Source: Brevundimonas intermedia
Lineage (GTDB): Bacteria > Pseudomonadota > Alphaproteobacteria > Caulobacterales > Caulobacteraceae
Direction: 5' to 3'
DNA length: 64,000 nt
Assembly: GCF_004614235.1 (NCBI RefSeq)
Contig: NZ_SPVH01000001.1
Coordinates: 62,001-126,000 of the forward strand
Shown: in pieces, positions 53,482-62,740 of the stretch
How the letters are laid out: every line of letters begins with the position of its first letter
Numbering within the stretch: the first letter of the stretch is position 1
The notes under the pieces: model-generated
The model's database searches: none
What the model saw: only the letters and a program-made list of their open reading frames with translations
What the model was told of the DNA's origin: nothing
Program-made: the position numbers and the translations under genes

Positions 53482-54521
53482 CCGACCGGGTTGCGGGTCA
53501 CGCGCGAAAGGGGGCCTTCGACCTCCACAATCAGTCCCTTGGGGTCGAATGTCAGGACCGGAGGACGCCCGAACAGGCTGCTGAGCGCCGATCTCAGATA
53601 CCGGGTGCCGTAGCCTGTGCGAGAGGGGGCGACGACCGGCGCGCCGCCACTCTCTCGCCACCGCGCCCACAGATCGTCGTCGGACACGCCCCAGGTGAAG
53701 CTGATCTGACCGTGCGGGGTGGAGAGGCCGCCGTATTTGATCGCGTTCGTCGCCAGTTCGTGAAGACAAAGCGCCAGGGTGGTGCCGCCCTCCCGGTCAA
53801 GCATGACCAGCGGCCCCTCGGTCAGCACGCGGTCGTCGCCCGAAAGCCGATAGGGTTCGAACGTGAGATCGACGATGTCCTGGATGGAGACGGCCTCTCC
53901 CTCGGCCTGGAACACGGCGGAGTGGACGTTCGACAATGCGGTCAATCGTCCCCGGAAATCCTCGGAGAAGGTTTCGAGCGTGTCCGCGCGGCGCTGCGTC
54001 ATCTCGAAGATGGAGACGACGCTGGCCAGGATGTTCTTCACACGATGGTTCAGTTCGCGCCTCAGCTCGATCTCGCGGTCGATATGATCGCGCACATCGC
54101 GTTGCCGCAGGCGCGCCAGGAACGCGGCCTGGACGCCGCTGACCAGTTCGACGGGCGTGACGGGCCGTTGATAGAAGATCTGCCGCGCGCGAGGCCAGCT
54201 GGCGCCGAGCGCGCTCTTGATCTTCGCCTGATGCGACCGACGATCCAGCAGGACGACGATCGGCATCTCCGACCAGCTCGGCTGTGTTTCCAGCCAGTCC
54301 GCGACGGCCGACACGACGTCCGGCGTCAGCGCCTCATGCGTCGCCACCAGAACGCCGGGCGACGCCGACAGATAGGGTGCGATGGAATCGCCGGTCGAGC
54401 AGATGCGGACCTCGATGCCGTGCTCGGACAGAAGCTGGCGCAGATAGTCCGCATCGCGGCGATAGGGCGCGAGCACCAGGACATGGTCCAGGTCGGCGTG
54501 ATCCTGTGGCGTGTCGGTCAA
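53478..54521 (-). CDS. HWE/HisKA_2-type histidine kinase with degenerate receiver domain
   Basis: A 347-residue soluble kinase. Residues 10-140 have the shape of a receiver domain (VLVLAPYRRDADYLRQLLSEHGI, then MPIVVLL and YQRPVTPVELV) but lack the acidic pair and the phosphoacceptor, with VATHEAL where the aspartate would be, and RPV in place of KP. H159 in ELNHRVKNILASVVS is the phosphorylated histidine of HisKA_2/HWE kinases. The ATPase domain follows, with HELATNAIKYGG (N259) and a G-box. It overlaps the KaiC-like gene and the receiver gene by four bases each. Confidence 0.92.
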   Translation of the reverse strand: MTDTPQDHADLDHVLVLAPYRRDADYLRQLLSEHGIEVRICSTGDSIAPYLSASPGVLVATHEALTPDVVSAVADWLETQPSWSEMPIVVLLDRRSHQAKIKSALGASWPRARQIFYQRPVTPVELVSGVQAAFLARLRQRDVRDHIDREIELRRELNHRVKNILASVVSIFEMTQRRADTLETFSEDFRGRLTALSNVHSAVFQAEGEAVSIQDIVDLTFEPYRLSGDDRVLTEGPLVMLDREGGTTLALCLHELATNAIKYGGLSTPHGQISFTWGVSDDDLWARWRESGGAPVVAPSRTGYGTRYLRSALSSLFGRPPVLTFDPKGLIVEVEGPLSRVTRNPVG

Positions 54522-55948
54522 GTCTCGGGGATGGGATTGTAGGGCACGACGCTCACGCCCTCGCTGCGGATGAACAACTCGTGGACATCCAGGTCGTGCG
54601 GTCCGTGACGTTTCTTGACGACCGTGATGTTGCGACGCAGGCGCCCCTCGTGCTCGGCGATGCGCAGCAGCAGAACCGTATCGCCCAGGAAGCTGACGTC
54701 GACGTCCAGACTGACGTTTTGGCCCAGTAGCCCGTGCTGGGCGACGATAAGCATGGTCAGCACGCCCGCCCGCGCCAGATATTTGAGCAGGGACTGGATG
54801 TCCCGAACCGCCTTCTCGCGATTGGGCAGGGAGTTGAGGTAGCCGGTGAAACTGTCGATGACAACGACGCGGGTCTTGTTCTCCTCGACGATGGTCTGCA
54901 CCACTTGGGCGAACTCGCCGGGCGAGATTTCGTTGGGATTGAAGTCCCGGATGACCAGCCGACCCTCCTTGTGGAAGGTGCGCAGGTCCATGCCGAGCCC
55001 TTCCGTACGTCGGAAGAAGGTCTCCAGCCGCTCCTCGAACAGGAACAGCGCCACGCTCTCGCCGCGCTTCAGCGCCGCCGTGGCGTAGAGGGAGGCCATG
55101 GTGGACTTGCCGGTCCCCGCCTGGCCGATCACCAGCGTGGTGGTCCCGCTCTCCTGGCCGCCGCCGAACATGTCGTCGAGCGCCTCGACGCCGGACTTGA
55201 TCAGGTCCGGCTTGGCGGAGCGTTCCTCGCCCGGCACGATTCGGGGAAAGACCACGACGCCCTGACCCTCCCGAATGGCCATGTCGTGATAGCCGTCGGC
55301 GATCGGCACACCGCGCATCTTGCTGACCTCGATACGGCGGCGCACGGGTCCGAAATCTTCGAGATGCTTGTCGAAACGGATGACGCCGTGGGCGATGCCC
55401 TCGACCTCCTCGCCGTTCATCGCCGCGCCGCTTTGGGTGTCCAGAAGAAGCGCCACCACGTCGCGCTTGGCCAGGAAGGCCTTGAAGCCCAGCAACTCGC
55501 GGCGGAAGCGGGGCGTGTCGCCGGTGATCAGCCGGATCTCCAGCAGGGAATCGTAGACCAGTCGGCTGGGCTTGTGCTCCTCGATGGCCTCCTCGATGGC
55601 CTGGCGGGTCTCGTCCAGGCGCAGTTCGGCGGTCTGGAAGATGGTCTGATCGGTCGCGCCGCTGACGGCGTCAGACGCGGAAAGTTCCTCGACCCGAATT
55701 CCATCCAGCGACCAGCCGTGCGACCGCGCGATGGATTCAAGCTCCGCCTTGGTCTGAGAGAGACTGACGTAGATGCATTTCTCGCCGTTGGCGACGCCGG
55801 CCAGCAGGAACTGCAGCGCGACGGTGGTCTTGCCGGCGCCCGGCGCGCCCTGAAGCATGTAGAGGTTGGAGGGCGGCAGACCACCGCGCAGGATTTCGTC
55901 CAGGCCCGCGACGCCGGTGGCGACGGGTGTGGTCTTGCGCTTGGTCAC
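54518..55948 (-). CDS. KaiC-like double-domain ATPase
   Basis: A 476-residue protein with two RecA/KaiC domains. Walker A motifs are GAPGAGKTT (34-42) and GQAGTGKST (275-283). In the second domain the catalytic glutamate pair is kept (FEE, 305-306). In the first domain the matching place reads SQ (64-65), so ATP turnover there may differ. The KaiC-typical VSKMRG (208-213) is present. In the region of cyanobacterial S431/T432 it has VSFLGDT, keeping a serine (S419) but not the threonine. No KaiA or KaiB gene is adjacent. It is the first gene of a three-gene operon. Confidence 0.93.
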   Translation of the reverse strand: MTKRKTTPVATGVAGLDEILRGGLPPSNLYMLQGAPGAGKTTVALQFLLAGVANGEKCIYVSLSQTKAELESIARSHGWSLDGIRVEELSASDAVSGATDQTIFQTAELRLDETRQAIEEAIEEHKPSRLVYDSLLEIRLITGDTPRFRRELLGFKAFLAKRDVVALLLDTQSGAAMNGEEVEGIAHGVIRFDKHLEDFGPVRRRIEVSKMRGVPIADGYHDMAIREGQGVVVFPRIVPGEERSAKPDLIKSGVEALDDMFGGGQESGTTTLVIGQAGTGKSTMASLYATAALKRGESVALFLFEERLETFFRRTEGLGMDLRTFHKEGRLVIRDFNPNEISPGEFAQVVQTIVEENKTRVVVIDSFTGYLNSLPNREKAVRDIQSLLKYLARAGVLTMLIVAQHGLLGQNVSLDVDVSFLGDTVLLLRIAEHEGRLRRNITVVKKRHGPHDLDVHELFIRSEGVSVVPYNPIPET

Positions 55949-56155
55949 TCAATCTCTCTCCGAACTGGATCGACGACGTGCCACAGAAGGACCGAGCCAA
56001 CCAGTGGCGAATTCCTCGGAGCGTCCTGGAGATTTGAATGTCGTGTGATCGACTTTGTTTGAAAGACCGCAAAGACCGTTCAGAAGAAATGAACAAGCCG
56101 CGACGATCGCTCCCGCGCGGTCCTGCCCGATCCAATGAGTTTTAATGCCCTACCG

Positions 56156-57619
56156 TCAGTGATCTAATCGTAGATGCCGATACGGCAGAGACGCCAGGTC
56201 CATGTTCAACGAACCCGGCGCATTGCAGTAGAGCATCGCCCCGGCCACCGGCTCGAACGCAGCGCGGAAATGCTGGGTCGATTTGACCACCACCAAGCGC
56301 TTGGCGGCGAGATCGACGCCGAGCTCGGTGAAGCATTCCGGCGAAAAAACCTGCTGGCGGATAGAATTTATGACCACGTCCACGCCTCCGATGCGCACCG
56401 CCACCGCAAGACCCAGCGGCTCGCTCAGTTGGCCGGTCAGGCCGCGCTGATAGGCGTCTGCACGGACTGCCAGGACCTCGACCTCGGCATCGACCGGCGC
56501 GCCCGACATGGGCCCGACCTTGCCGCCTATCCGTAGCGGCAGCCGTGCCCCCACACCCGCGTCCGACGCGATCAGGGCGGCCTGCGGATCCCAGATCATG
56601 CCCAGCGTCGCGTCCTGAACATCGCGTGCAATCAGGGCCGCCAAGAGGAAGGTGCTGTCGCAGGCCGCGCCGCCGCCGGGATTGTCGGCGCCGTCGGCGA
56701 CCACGACCGGCCCGCTGTTCGCCGACAGCGACACAGCCTCGTCCAGTATCTCGTCAATGCCGCGCGTTCGTCCCGGCGAGACCTCGGCGCAAATCTCGAC
56801 GAACCGGCTCAGAATATCGTCGGCTGCGGCCTCGGCCCGTTCGGGATGCGAGCCGTCATGCACCACGATGGACGCCGACCCCGTATGTTCGCTGTCCGAC
56901 CACGGGAAGCCGTGCATCATGGATACGGACAGCAGGCCGTCGCGCCCTTCCCGCGCCGTCAGGCTGTCGACGAAGCTGCGCATGGGGTCCTCGGTCGTCC
57001 CGATCGGCCCGACGACAGGGCCGCGTCGGACGATGGTGCGCGGCGCGACTTCGCCCCGTCCGGTGCGCTCCAGAAGATCGTACAGCTCACCCACGCGAGC
57101 GCGATAATCCGTGTGCGGATACTCCTTGCAGCCGACGAGCGCGGTGGCGCTGTCCGCCATCACGGTCGTGACATTGCCGTGCAGGTCCAGGATCGCTCCA
57201 AGCGGAACAGCGGCGCCGACGGCGGCACGTGTCCGGGCGAGAATATCGCCTTCACAGTCCGCGTAGCCATCGGCCATCATCGCCCCGTGCAGAACGAGCA
57301 TGACCATGTCCAGCGGTCCTGCCGCCGCGATGTCGGCCAGCAGTTCGTCGCGGAGTTGCTCGTAGACCGGCCTTGGAAGCGGGCCGGACGGCTGGGTCCA
57401 GGCGCAGAGGCCCGCAATCATCTCGTGGCCCCGCTCGGCGCCAATCTCCAGCGCATCTCCATAGGCCGGGAACGCCATGGCCTGGGCGCGCGTGGCCTCG
57501 TCGCCGGCCCGATGCAGAATGTCCGCTGCAAAGGCGCGCAGACTGGTGGGCAGGGGCGAAAAGCTGTTTGTCTCGTGCGACAGGGAGGCGACGAAGACGC
57601 GAAGCGGCCGTCCGTTCAT
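56156..57619 (-). CDS. M81-family metallopeptidase (MlrC-like)
   Basis: A 487-residue peptidase-type zinc enzyme. Candidate metal ligands are E16 in SLSHETNSFSP, H111 in VLHGAMMADG and D145/H147 in AILDLHGNV, matching the pattern described for MlrC of microcystin degraders. A second part (about 295-487, MlrC C-terminal domain) contains DGADNPGGGAACDSTFLL. MlrC cleaves short peptides that contain unusual and D-amino acids. It overlaps the serine hydrolase gene by four bases and is the last gene of the operon that begins with the TonB receptor at 59230-61440. Confidence 0.9.
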   Translation of the reverse strand: MNGRPLRVFVASLSHETNSFSPLPTSLRAFAADILHRAGDEATRAQAMAFPAYGDALEIGAERGHEMIAGLCAWTQPSGPLPRPVYEQLRDELLADIAAAGPLDMVMLVLHGAMMADGYADCEGDILARTRAAVGAAVPLGAILDLHGNVTTVMADSATALVGCKEYPHTDYRARVGELYDLLERTGRGEVAPRTIVRRGPVVGPIGTTEDPMRSFVDSLTAREGRDGLLSVSMMHGFPWSDSEHTGSASIVVHDGSHPERAEAAADDILSRFVEICAEVSPGRTRGIDEILDEAVSLSANSGPVVVADGADNPGGGAACDSTFLLAALIARDVQDATLGMIWDPQAALIASDAGVGARLPLRIGGKVGPMSGAPVDAEVEVLAVRADAYQRGLTGQLSEPLGLAVAVRIGGVDVVINSIRQQVFSPECFTELGVDLAAKRLVVVKSTQHFRAAFEPVAGAMLYCNAPGSLNMDLASLPYRHLRLDH

Positions 57620-59211
57620 GCGCGAACCCGCTCGAACCGCAGGCGCCGTGTGCGGCCGGCGCTGAAGCTGAAGCCGCCGCCATCGGCGTCGAACTCCACG
57701 AAGCCTCCCAGTCCGAAATGGGCCATGTTGATCGAGACGGCTCTCCAGAGCGGCCCGCCCACATAGTCCAATCGGTAGCGGGCGCCGTTCCACCGCCCCT
57801 TGAAGGTCAGCGTCACGCCGTTCACGCCGACGTCCAGTGCGGCCTCCGTTCCGGTGGATGCGGAGGCATAGTGTCCGGCGTGAGCGGACAGATCCGGCGT
57901 CGCGCCTGGTTCGAGCCGCTTCAGCACCTCCGCATTTCCCCACTGGCGATAGACCACCTCGGTCGGCGCCGCCTCGCCTTCCGGCGCCTCGACGACCATG
58001 TCGAAGATCCGGTAGGCCGAATGCAACCGGCCCTGCGCGTCGCGCCGCGCCGGAAGGGTTGCTCCGCCCATGCCGATCAACTGGCGTCCATCGTGCTCAA
58101 GCAGGTGCAGGGTCGTGCCCGTGGCTTCGGCGTAGTACAGGCCGCTGACATTGACGCCGGGCAGGTCTTCCAGCGCAGGCCCCAGATCGGACACGCAGGC
58201 GTCGATGACACGATCAGCAAGGCTCATGGTGTCCACGCCTGCGCGGTTGGTGATGATGATGATGTCGAGACCGGCGTCCACGACCTTGATCATCTGACAA
58301 CCGCCGCCCATCACGGTGCCGCCGTGCTCGATGGTCGCCCGTCCGCGATACTCGCCGACGGAAAGGCCCAGGCCGTACCGGGTCGAATAACCGCTTTGCA
58401 GCATGAAGGGCGCCTTCATCGCCGCCCAGGTTTCGGCAGTCCCCACGACGGGACGATCCATATGAGCCATCCAGCGCAGCATGTCGTCGACGGTGGAGAC
58501 CATGCCGCCCTCGCCGGTCACCTCCATGCCCATATAATCCTTGGTGAAGGTCCCGTTCGCCCCCAGCATATGAAGGGTCGCGCTGTTGGGCACGAAGTCG
58601 CTGTCGACGCGGCGCAGAAGCGTGTCGGACATGCCCAGCGGCGTGAATATCCGCTCGCGCAGCACGTCTTCCAGCGACTGCCCCGTCAGCCGCTGTATGG
58701 CGACGCTCAAGGCCGTATAGCCGCCGTTGTTGTAGGACCAGGCCGTCTCGGGCGCGAAGTTGGTGGCGTCCTGACTTGCGAACAGATCCAGCGTATCGGC
58801 CTGGGACATGAAGTGGCCCATGCCGTTCAACTGCATGGACAGGTCCAGCGAACAGCGCAGGCCGCTGGTGTGGCTCATCAGTTGACGCATGGTGACGCCG
58901 TCGGCGACCGCGGGCGACATCTCGGGGATATGCTTGCGGACCGGGTCGTCAAGCGAGGCCAAGCCTTCTTCGACCAGCAGCATATAGGCCAGGGCCGCAA
59001 AATGCTTCGTGGTCGATCCGATCCGCATCCGTATTGTCGGCGACAGCGTCTGGTTCAGCTCGATGCTGGCCAGGCCAAAGGCCTTTCGATAGACGGGCCG
59101 CCCCGCCACCGCGATGCCGACCGCCACGCCCGGCGCATGGCTGGTGTCATAGGCCGCAAACAGGGCGTCGATGACGGCGGGATCGACGGCGACGGGGATG
59201 CGAGCGGTCAT
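57616..59211 (-). CDS. beta-lactamase-fold serine hydrolase (D-aminopeptidase/MlrB-like)
   Basis: A 531-residue penicillin-recognising enzyme. The catalytic motifs are S66-x-x-K69 (GSTTKHF), Y160-x-N162 (SYNNGGY) and H295-x-G (IEHGG). Their spacing is close to what I recall for Ochrobactrum D-aminopeptidase (S62, K65, Y153, N155, H287), which has a similar length and two extra C-terminal beta-barrels. The C-terminal 180 residues here would be those barrels. MlrB of the microcystin pathway is in the same superfamily. No signal peptide is visible, so it should work in the cytoplasm. It starts 18 bases after the receptor stop. Confidence 0.88.
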   Translation of the reverse strand: MTARIPVAVDPAVIDALFAAYDTSHAPGVAVGIAVAGRPVYRKAFGLASIELNQTLSPTIRMRIGSTTKHFAALAYMLLVEEGLASLDDPVRKHIPEMSPAVADGVTMRQLMSHTSGLRCSLDLSMQLNGMGHFMSQADTLDLFASQDATNFAPETAWSYNNGGYTALSVAIQRLTGQSLEDVLRERIFTPLGMSDTLLRRVDSDFVPNSATLHMLGANGTFTKDYMGMEVTGEGGMVSTVDDMLRWMAHMDRPVVGTAETWAAMKAPFMLQSGYSTRYGLGLSVGEYRGRATIEHGGTVMGGGCQMIKVVDAGLDIIIITNRAGVDTMSLADRVIDACVSDLGPALEDLPGVNVSGLYYAEATGTTLHLLEHDGRQLIGMGGATLPARRDAQGRLHSAYRIFDMVVEAPEGEAAPTEVVYRQWGNAEVLKRLEPGATPDLSAHAGHYASASTGTEAALDVGVNGVTLTFKGRWNGARYRLDYVGGPLWRAVSINMAHFGLGGFVEFDADGGGFSFSAGRTRRLRFERVRA

Positions 59212-59229
59212 GGCGGATTCCACTAAAAG

Positions 59230-61440
59230 CTAGAAGCGGCGGCTCAAGGTCAGACCGATGGTCCGGGGCCTGAGCGGCGTAATCTGTATCGGGCCGCCGG
59301 CAACGGAGAAACTGGTGACGGCAGAGAGTTCACCAAACTCGTCGAAGAGATTGCGGACATACAACTGCGCCCGCACCTGCCCGAAATCGACGCCAGCGCG
59401 CAGATCAACGGTGGTGTAGTCCGGAAGTTGGTGCTGGGGAGAACCCGGGCTCTGATCGAAGCTTGCGACCCGGTCATCGACATAGCGGACCGTAGCGCCG
59501 ACATCGGCGTCATAGCCGCCAAGCGAAAAGGCGTAGTCTGCGGACAGCGCCAGGGTGACATCGGGCGCGTCGGGCAAGGCGTCGCCCTTTTGACCGCCCA
59601 GATCCGGAGAGTCTGCTTCCAGTTGAGCGTCCATCAGGCTCAGCGACCCTACCAGGGTCAGGGCCGGCACGGGTCGCGCCGTGACCGTCAGTTCCGCCCC
59701 CTTGATCGCGGCTTCGCTGGCGTTGGCCACGACGCCCACCCCATTGCGAAGCGCCACGATCTGCAGATCCGTCCAGTCGATCAGATAGATGCTCGCATCG
59801 AGACCGAAGCGCCCATCGGCCGTGCTGACCTTGTAGCCCGCCTCATAGCTTTCCAGGCTGTCTGAGTCGAAGGTCGGCGGCGCCAAAGGCTCGCCGGTGA
59901 CCGGATCGTTGGAAACCATGTTGGGACCGCCCGGGCGATAGCCTGTGGCGTAGCGAAGATAGGCGATAGAGCGGTCGTTCAACCGATATTTGGCGTTGGC
60001 CAGATAGGTCGTCACGTTCTCGCTGGAACTCCGCTTGGGCGCCGGGGCCACCAGCAGTCCCGAGGCGATCTGCTCGTAGGTCTGTTCGTTCTTGGCGTAG
60101 CGAAGGCCGCCGGACAGGTCGAGGCGGTCGGTAACGTGCCAGGTGGCCGTCCCGAAGGCGGCGGTCTCCTCGTAGAGACTGGGCAGTTCCGCGTTGAGCA
60201 AGAGGATCGGGAATGGCGCCCCGGTGACGTCGGTGGCCGGCAGGGTCTGGAGCTGGAAACTCTTTTCGCGGGTGTAGAAGCCGCCGGCGATCCAGTCGAT
60301 GGCCCCCCAAGACCCGGCCAGTCGCGCCTCCTGCGTGAACTTGTCCGTATCGACCTCTTTCACCAGGGGGGTGGAGCCCAGGGCGAAGCCGAACCCGCCC
60401 AGAAGCGGCACATAGAGGGCCGAGACGTCGGTGACATGATTGATGTCGCTCGTCTGGTAGCTGGTGACGGAAGTCAGCTGGGCCGGGCCGAAATCATAGT
60501 TCACGACCGCGCTCGCCAGGCGGAAGTCCTGGGTGAAGGGCTCGGAGAAGCGGCGCTGATCGTACTCCCCGTCGACAGGTTCGTTCGTGGCGGGATTCAC
60601 GTCCACGGATCCCGATCCATCCCGCTTGATGTCCTGGGCGAAGGCCGTCAGACGCACGGAGAGGTCGTCCGTGGGATTGAACAGAACATCGACCCGCCCG
60701 CCGAACACCTCGGAGGTGTTGGCGTCTTCCTCGCCCAGGGTCAGGTTGTCGATGAAACCCGCGTCCTTGGTATAGAAGCCGTTCAGCCGGACGGCGGCGG
60801 TGTCGCCGGCAAACGGCGCGTTCAAGGCGCCCGCCAGATCGTAACCGACGCCTCCGTGGGCCGTGGCGTTCACCCCGGCGCGAAGACCGCCGCCGAACCC
60901 GGCGGGATCGGGGGCCTTCGTCACATATTTCAGCAGGCCGCCCATGGTGCTTGCCCCATAGAGCGTGCCTTGCGGCCCCCTCAGGATTTCGACGCGTTCG
61001 ATATCGAACAGACCGACATCCAGAGCCAGTTGCGCCGCGCCGGCGAACGAGGTGCTGGAGCCGTATGGCACCTCATCGACATAGATACCGACCGTCGGCG
61101 ACACGTTCAGACCGGTGGTCACGCCACGCAGGTTCACCTGTCCCTGCCCCACGCCGTTGCTGGTGAAAGAAAGACCAGGCACCGTCGCAGCGAAGTCAGA
61201 CAACTGCGTCGCCCCTGTCGCCTGGAGCGTCTCGCCGGTCAGAACCGACAGGGACAATGGCGTATCGCTTGCCCGTTCCTCCCGCTTCTGGGCGGTCACG
61301 ATAACGTCCGTGAGTTGGGTCGCCGGATCAGGCGAAAGGCCTGCGGTCTGGGCCAGGGCGGGCAGGCCGCCCAGCGCCGATGTGGTCAAAAGAGCCGCCA
61401 AGCCGAGCAGCTTGTGTTGGTTACGACAGGCGTACGTCAT
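59230..61440 (-). CDS. TonB-dependent receptor
   Basis: A 736-residue outer-membrane receptor with a signal peptide (LGLAALLTTSALGGLPALAQ), plug (DVIVTAQKREERASDTPLSLSVL, LRGPQGTLYGASTMGGLLKYVT in part) and a barrel ending in PRTIGLTLSRRF. It belongs to the VIVTAQKRE group of receptors. It is first in the operon with the serine hydrolase and M81 peptidase and should import their substrate, presumably a peptide or peptide-like compound. The promoter region is shared with the divergent FAD-oxidoreductase operon and contains a palindrome at 61491-61509. Confidence 0.93.
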   Translation of the reverse strand: MTYACRNQHKLLGLAALLTTSALGGLPALAQTAGLSPDPATQLTDVIVTAQKREERASDTPLSLSVLTGETLQATGATQLSDFAATVPGLSFTSNGVGQGQVNLRGVTTGLNVSPTVGIYVDEVPYGSSTSFAGAAQLALDVGLFDIERVEILRGPQGTLYGASTMGGLLKYVTKAPDPAGFGGGLRAGVNATAHGGVGYDLAGALNAPFAGDTAAVRLNGFYTKDAGFIDNLTLGEEDANTSEVFGGRVDVLFNPTDDLSVRLTAFAQDIKRDGSGSVDVNPATNEPVDGEYDQRRFSEPFTQDFRLASAVVNYDFGPAQLTSVTSYQTSDINHVTDVSALYVPLLGGFGFALGSTPLVKEVDTDKFTQEARLAGSWGAIDWIAGGFYTREKSFQLQTLPATDVTGAPFPILLLNAELPSLYEETAAFGTATWHVTDRLDLSGGLRYAKNEQTYEQIASGLLVAPAPKRSSSENVTTYLANAKYRLNDRSIAYLRYATGYRPGGPNMVSNDPVTGEPLAPPTFDSDSLESYEAGYKVSTADGRFGLDASIYLIDWTDLQIVALRNGVGVVANASEAAIKGAELTVTARPVPALTLVGSLSLMDAQLEADSPDLGGQKGDALPDAPDVTLALSADYAFSLGGYDADVGATVRYVDDRVASFDQSPGSPQHQLPDYTTVDLRAGVDFGQVRAQLYVRNLFDEFGELSAVTSFSVAGGPIQITPLRPRTIGLTLSRRF

Positions 61441-61490
61441 GAGAAACCCCCGATTGCTGTCGCCCACCATCGGCCCTGTCGCGTTTCTGT

Positions 61491-61509
61491 CAAGAGAATA
61501 AGTCTCTTG
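61491..61509. promoter_or_regulatory. palindrome in the divergent promoter of the two peptide operons
   Basis: CAAGAGA-ATAAG-TCTCTTG is a perfect 7-bp inverted repeat with a 5-base centre. It lies 51 bases before the receptor start and 65 before the FAD-oxidoreductase start. It is the best operator candidate for the XRE-cupin regulator encoded at 63155-63805. Confidence 0.5.
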
Positions 61510-61573
61510 CTATAGACGCCATTCCTCGTTCAGGCTGACACCAACCTAGTTCGACCTTTTTGGACGAACGTCG

Positions 61574-62740
61574 ATGGGACCGGCAATGGAATATGACTAC
61601 ATCGTCTTCGGGGGCGGCATGGCTGGCGCCTCCGTCGCCTACGAACTGTCTGCGGACGCCCGTGTCTGTCTGATCGAACGCGAGGCTAGCGTCGGCTATC
61701 ACGCGACCGGCCGGTCGGCGGCCCTGTTTGCACCCAGCTACGGCGGACGAGAGGTCCGGGGTTTGACCCGAGCCAGCCACGATTTTTTCATGGCCCCGCC
61801 TGAAGGCTTCACGCATGCGCCGCTCCTGACACGGCGAAGCGCAATGTATATCGCTCGCGAGAACCAGGGCGGCGCCCTGGACGTCATGGTCGCGGAAATC
61901 CGACGCTCGGGCGGCGTGATCGACCGGCTGACCATGGCCGATGCGTTACAGGCCGTCCCGCTGCTGAGAGCTGACTATGTCGCCGGCGCGGCCATCGATC
62001 ACGATGCGCACGACATCGACGTGGACGCCCTGCACCAGGGTTTCCTTCGCGGAGCCAGGGCGCGTGGGGCGCAGATAATGACAGGCGCGGGCGACCCGAC
62101 CGTATCGCGTCGCGACGCAGTTTGGCGTGTCGATCTCGCGACGGGTCCCGTCTCTGCGCCCGTGGCGATCAACGCCGCCGGCGCGTGGGGCGACCGGGTC
62201 GCCACGGCGTTCGGCGCCCAGCCCATCGGCCTGACGCCGTTACGGCGGACCGCAGTGCTCGTCGATCCTCCTTTTGGGGTCGATATCATGGGCTGGCCTG
62301 CGGTGATCGATGTCGACGAAACCTTCTACTTCAAGCCCGACGCCGGCAAGTTGTTGATCTCGCCGGCCGACGAAACCCTGGTCGAGCCCTGCGACGTGCA
62401 GCCCGAAGAACTCGACATCGCTATCGGGGTTGATCGGGTGCAGGCCGCCCTTCGGCTGGATGTGGAACGCGTCAACCACAGCTGGGCGGGGTTGCGAACT
62501 TTTGCGCCAGACCGCGCCCCGGTCATCGGCTTCGATCCCGAAATCGACGGCCTGTTCTGGTCGGTGGGCCAGGGCGGATACGGAATTCAGACCGCACCGG
62601 CCTGGGCGCGGACCGCCGCCGCACTCGCACAGGGCCGCCCCCTGCCTGCCGACATCGCTGCCGAGGGGCTCGACCCCGCCCATGTTTCCCCGTCGCGCTT
62701 CAGAGCCGAGCAACCGAGTCTGCAAAGGTTGGCACAATGA
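61574..62740 (+). CDS. FAD-dependent D-amino-acid oxidoreductase (DauA-like)
   Basis: A 388-residue DAO-family flavoprotein. The FAD motif is FGGGMAGASVAYEL, followed by IEREASVGYHATGRSAALFAPSYGG, a text very close to what I recall of Pseudomonas D-arginine dehydrogenase DauA. The C-terminal WAGLRTFAPDRAPVIGFDP and GQGGYGIQTAPAW complete the fold. DauA converts D-amino acids to imino acids, which hydrolyse to keto acids and ammonia. An in-frame ATG at 61586 is an alternative start. The stop overlaps the RidA start by four bases, matching enzyme and imine deaminase. Confidence 0.88.
   Translation: MGPAMEYDYIVFGGGMAGASVAYELSADARVCLIEREASVGYHATGRSAALFAPSYGGREVRGLTRASHDFFMAPPEGFTHAPLLTRRSAMYIARENQGGALDVMVAEIRRSGGVIDRLTMADALQAVPLLRADYVAGAAIDHDAHDIDVDALHQGFLRGARARGAQIMTGAGDPTVSRRDAVWRVDLATGPVSAPVAINAAGAWGDRVATAFGAQPIGLTPLRRTAVLVDPPFGVDIMGWPAVIDVDETFYFKPDAGKLLISPADETLVEPCDVQPEELDIAIGVDRVQAALRLDVERVNHSWAGLRTFAPDRAPVIGFDPEIDGLFWSVGQGGYGIQTAPAWARTAAALAQGRPLPADIAAEGLDPAHVSPSRFRAEQPSLQRLAQ

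Noticed and set aside
53068..56155. A complete Kai clock
   Set aside because: No KaiA- or KaiB-like protein is encoded next to the KaiC-like gene, so a cyanobacterial-type oscillator is not supported.
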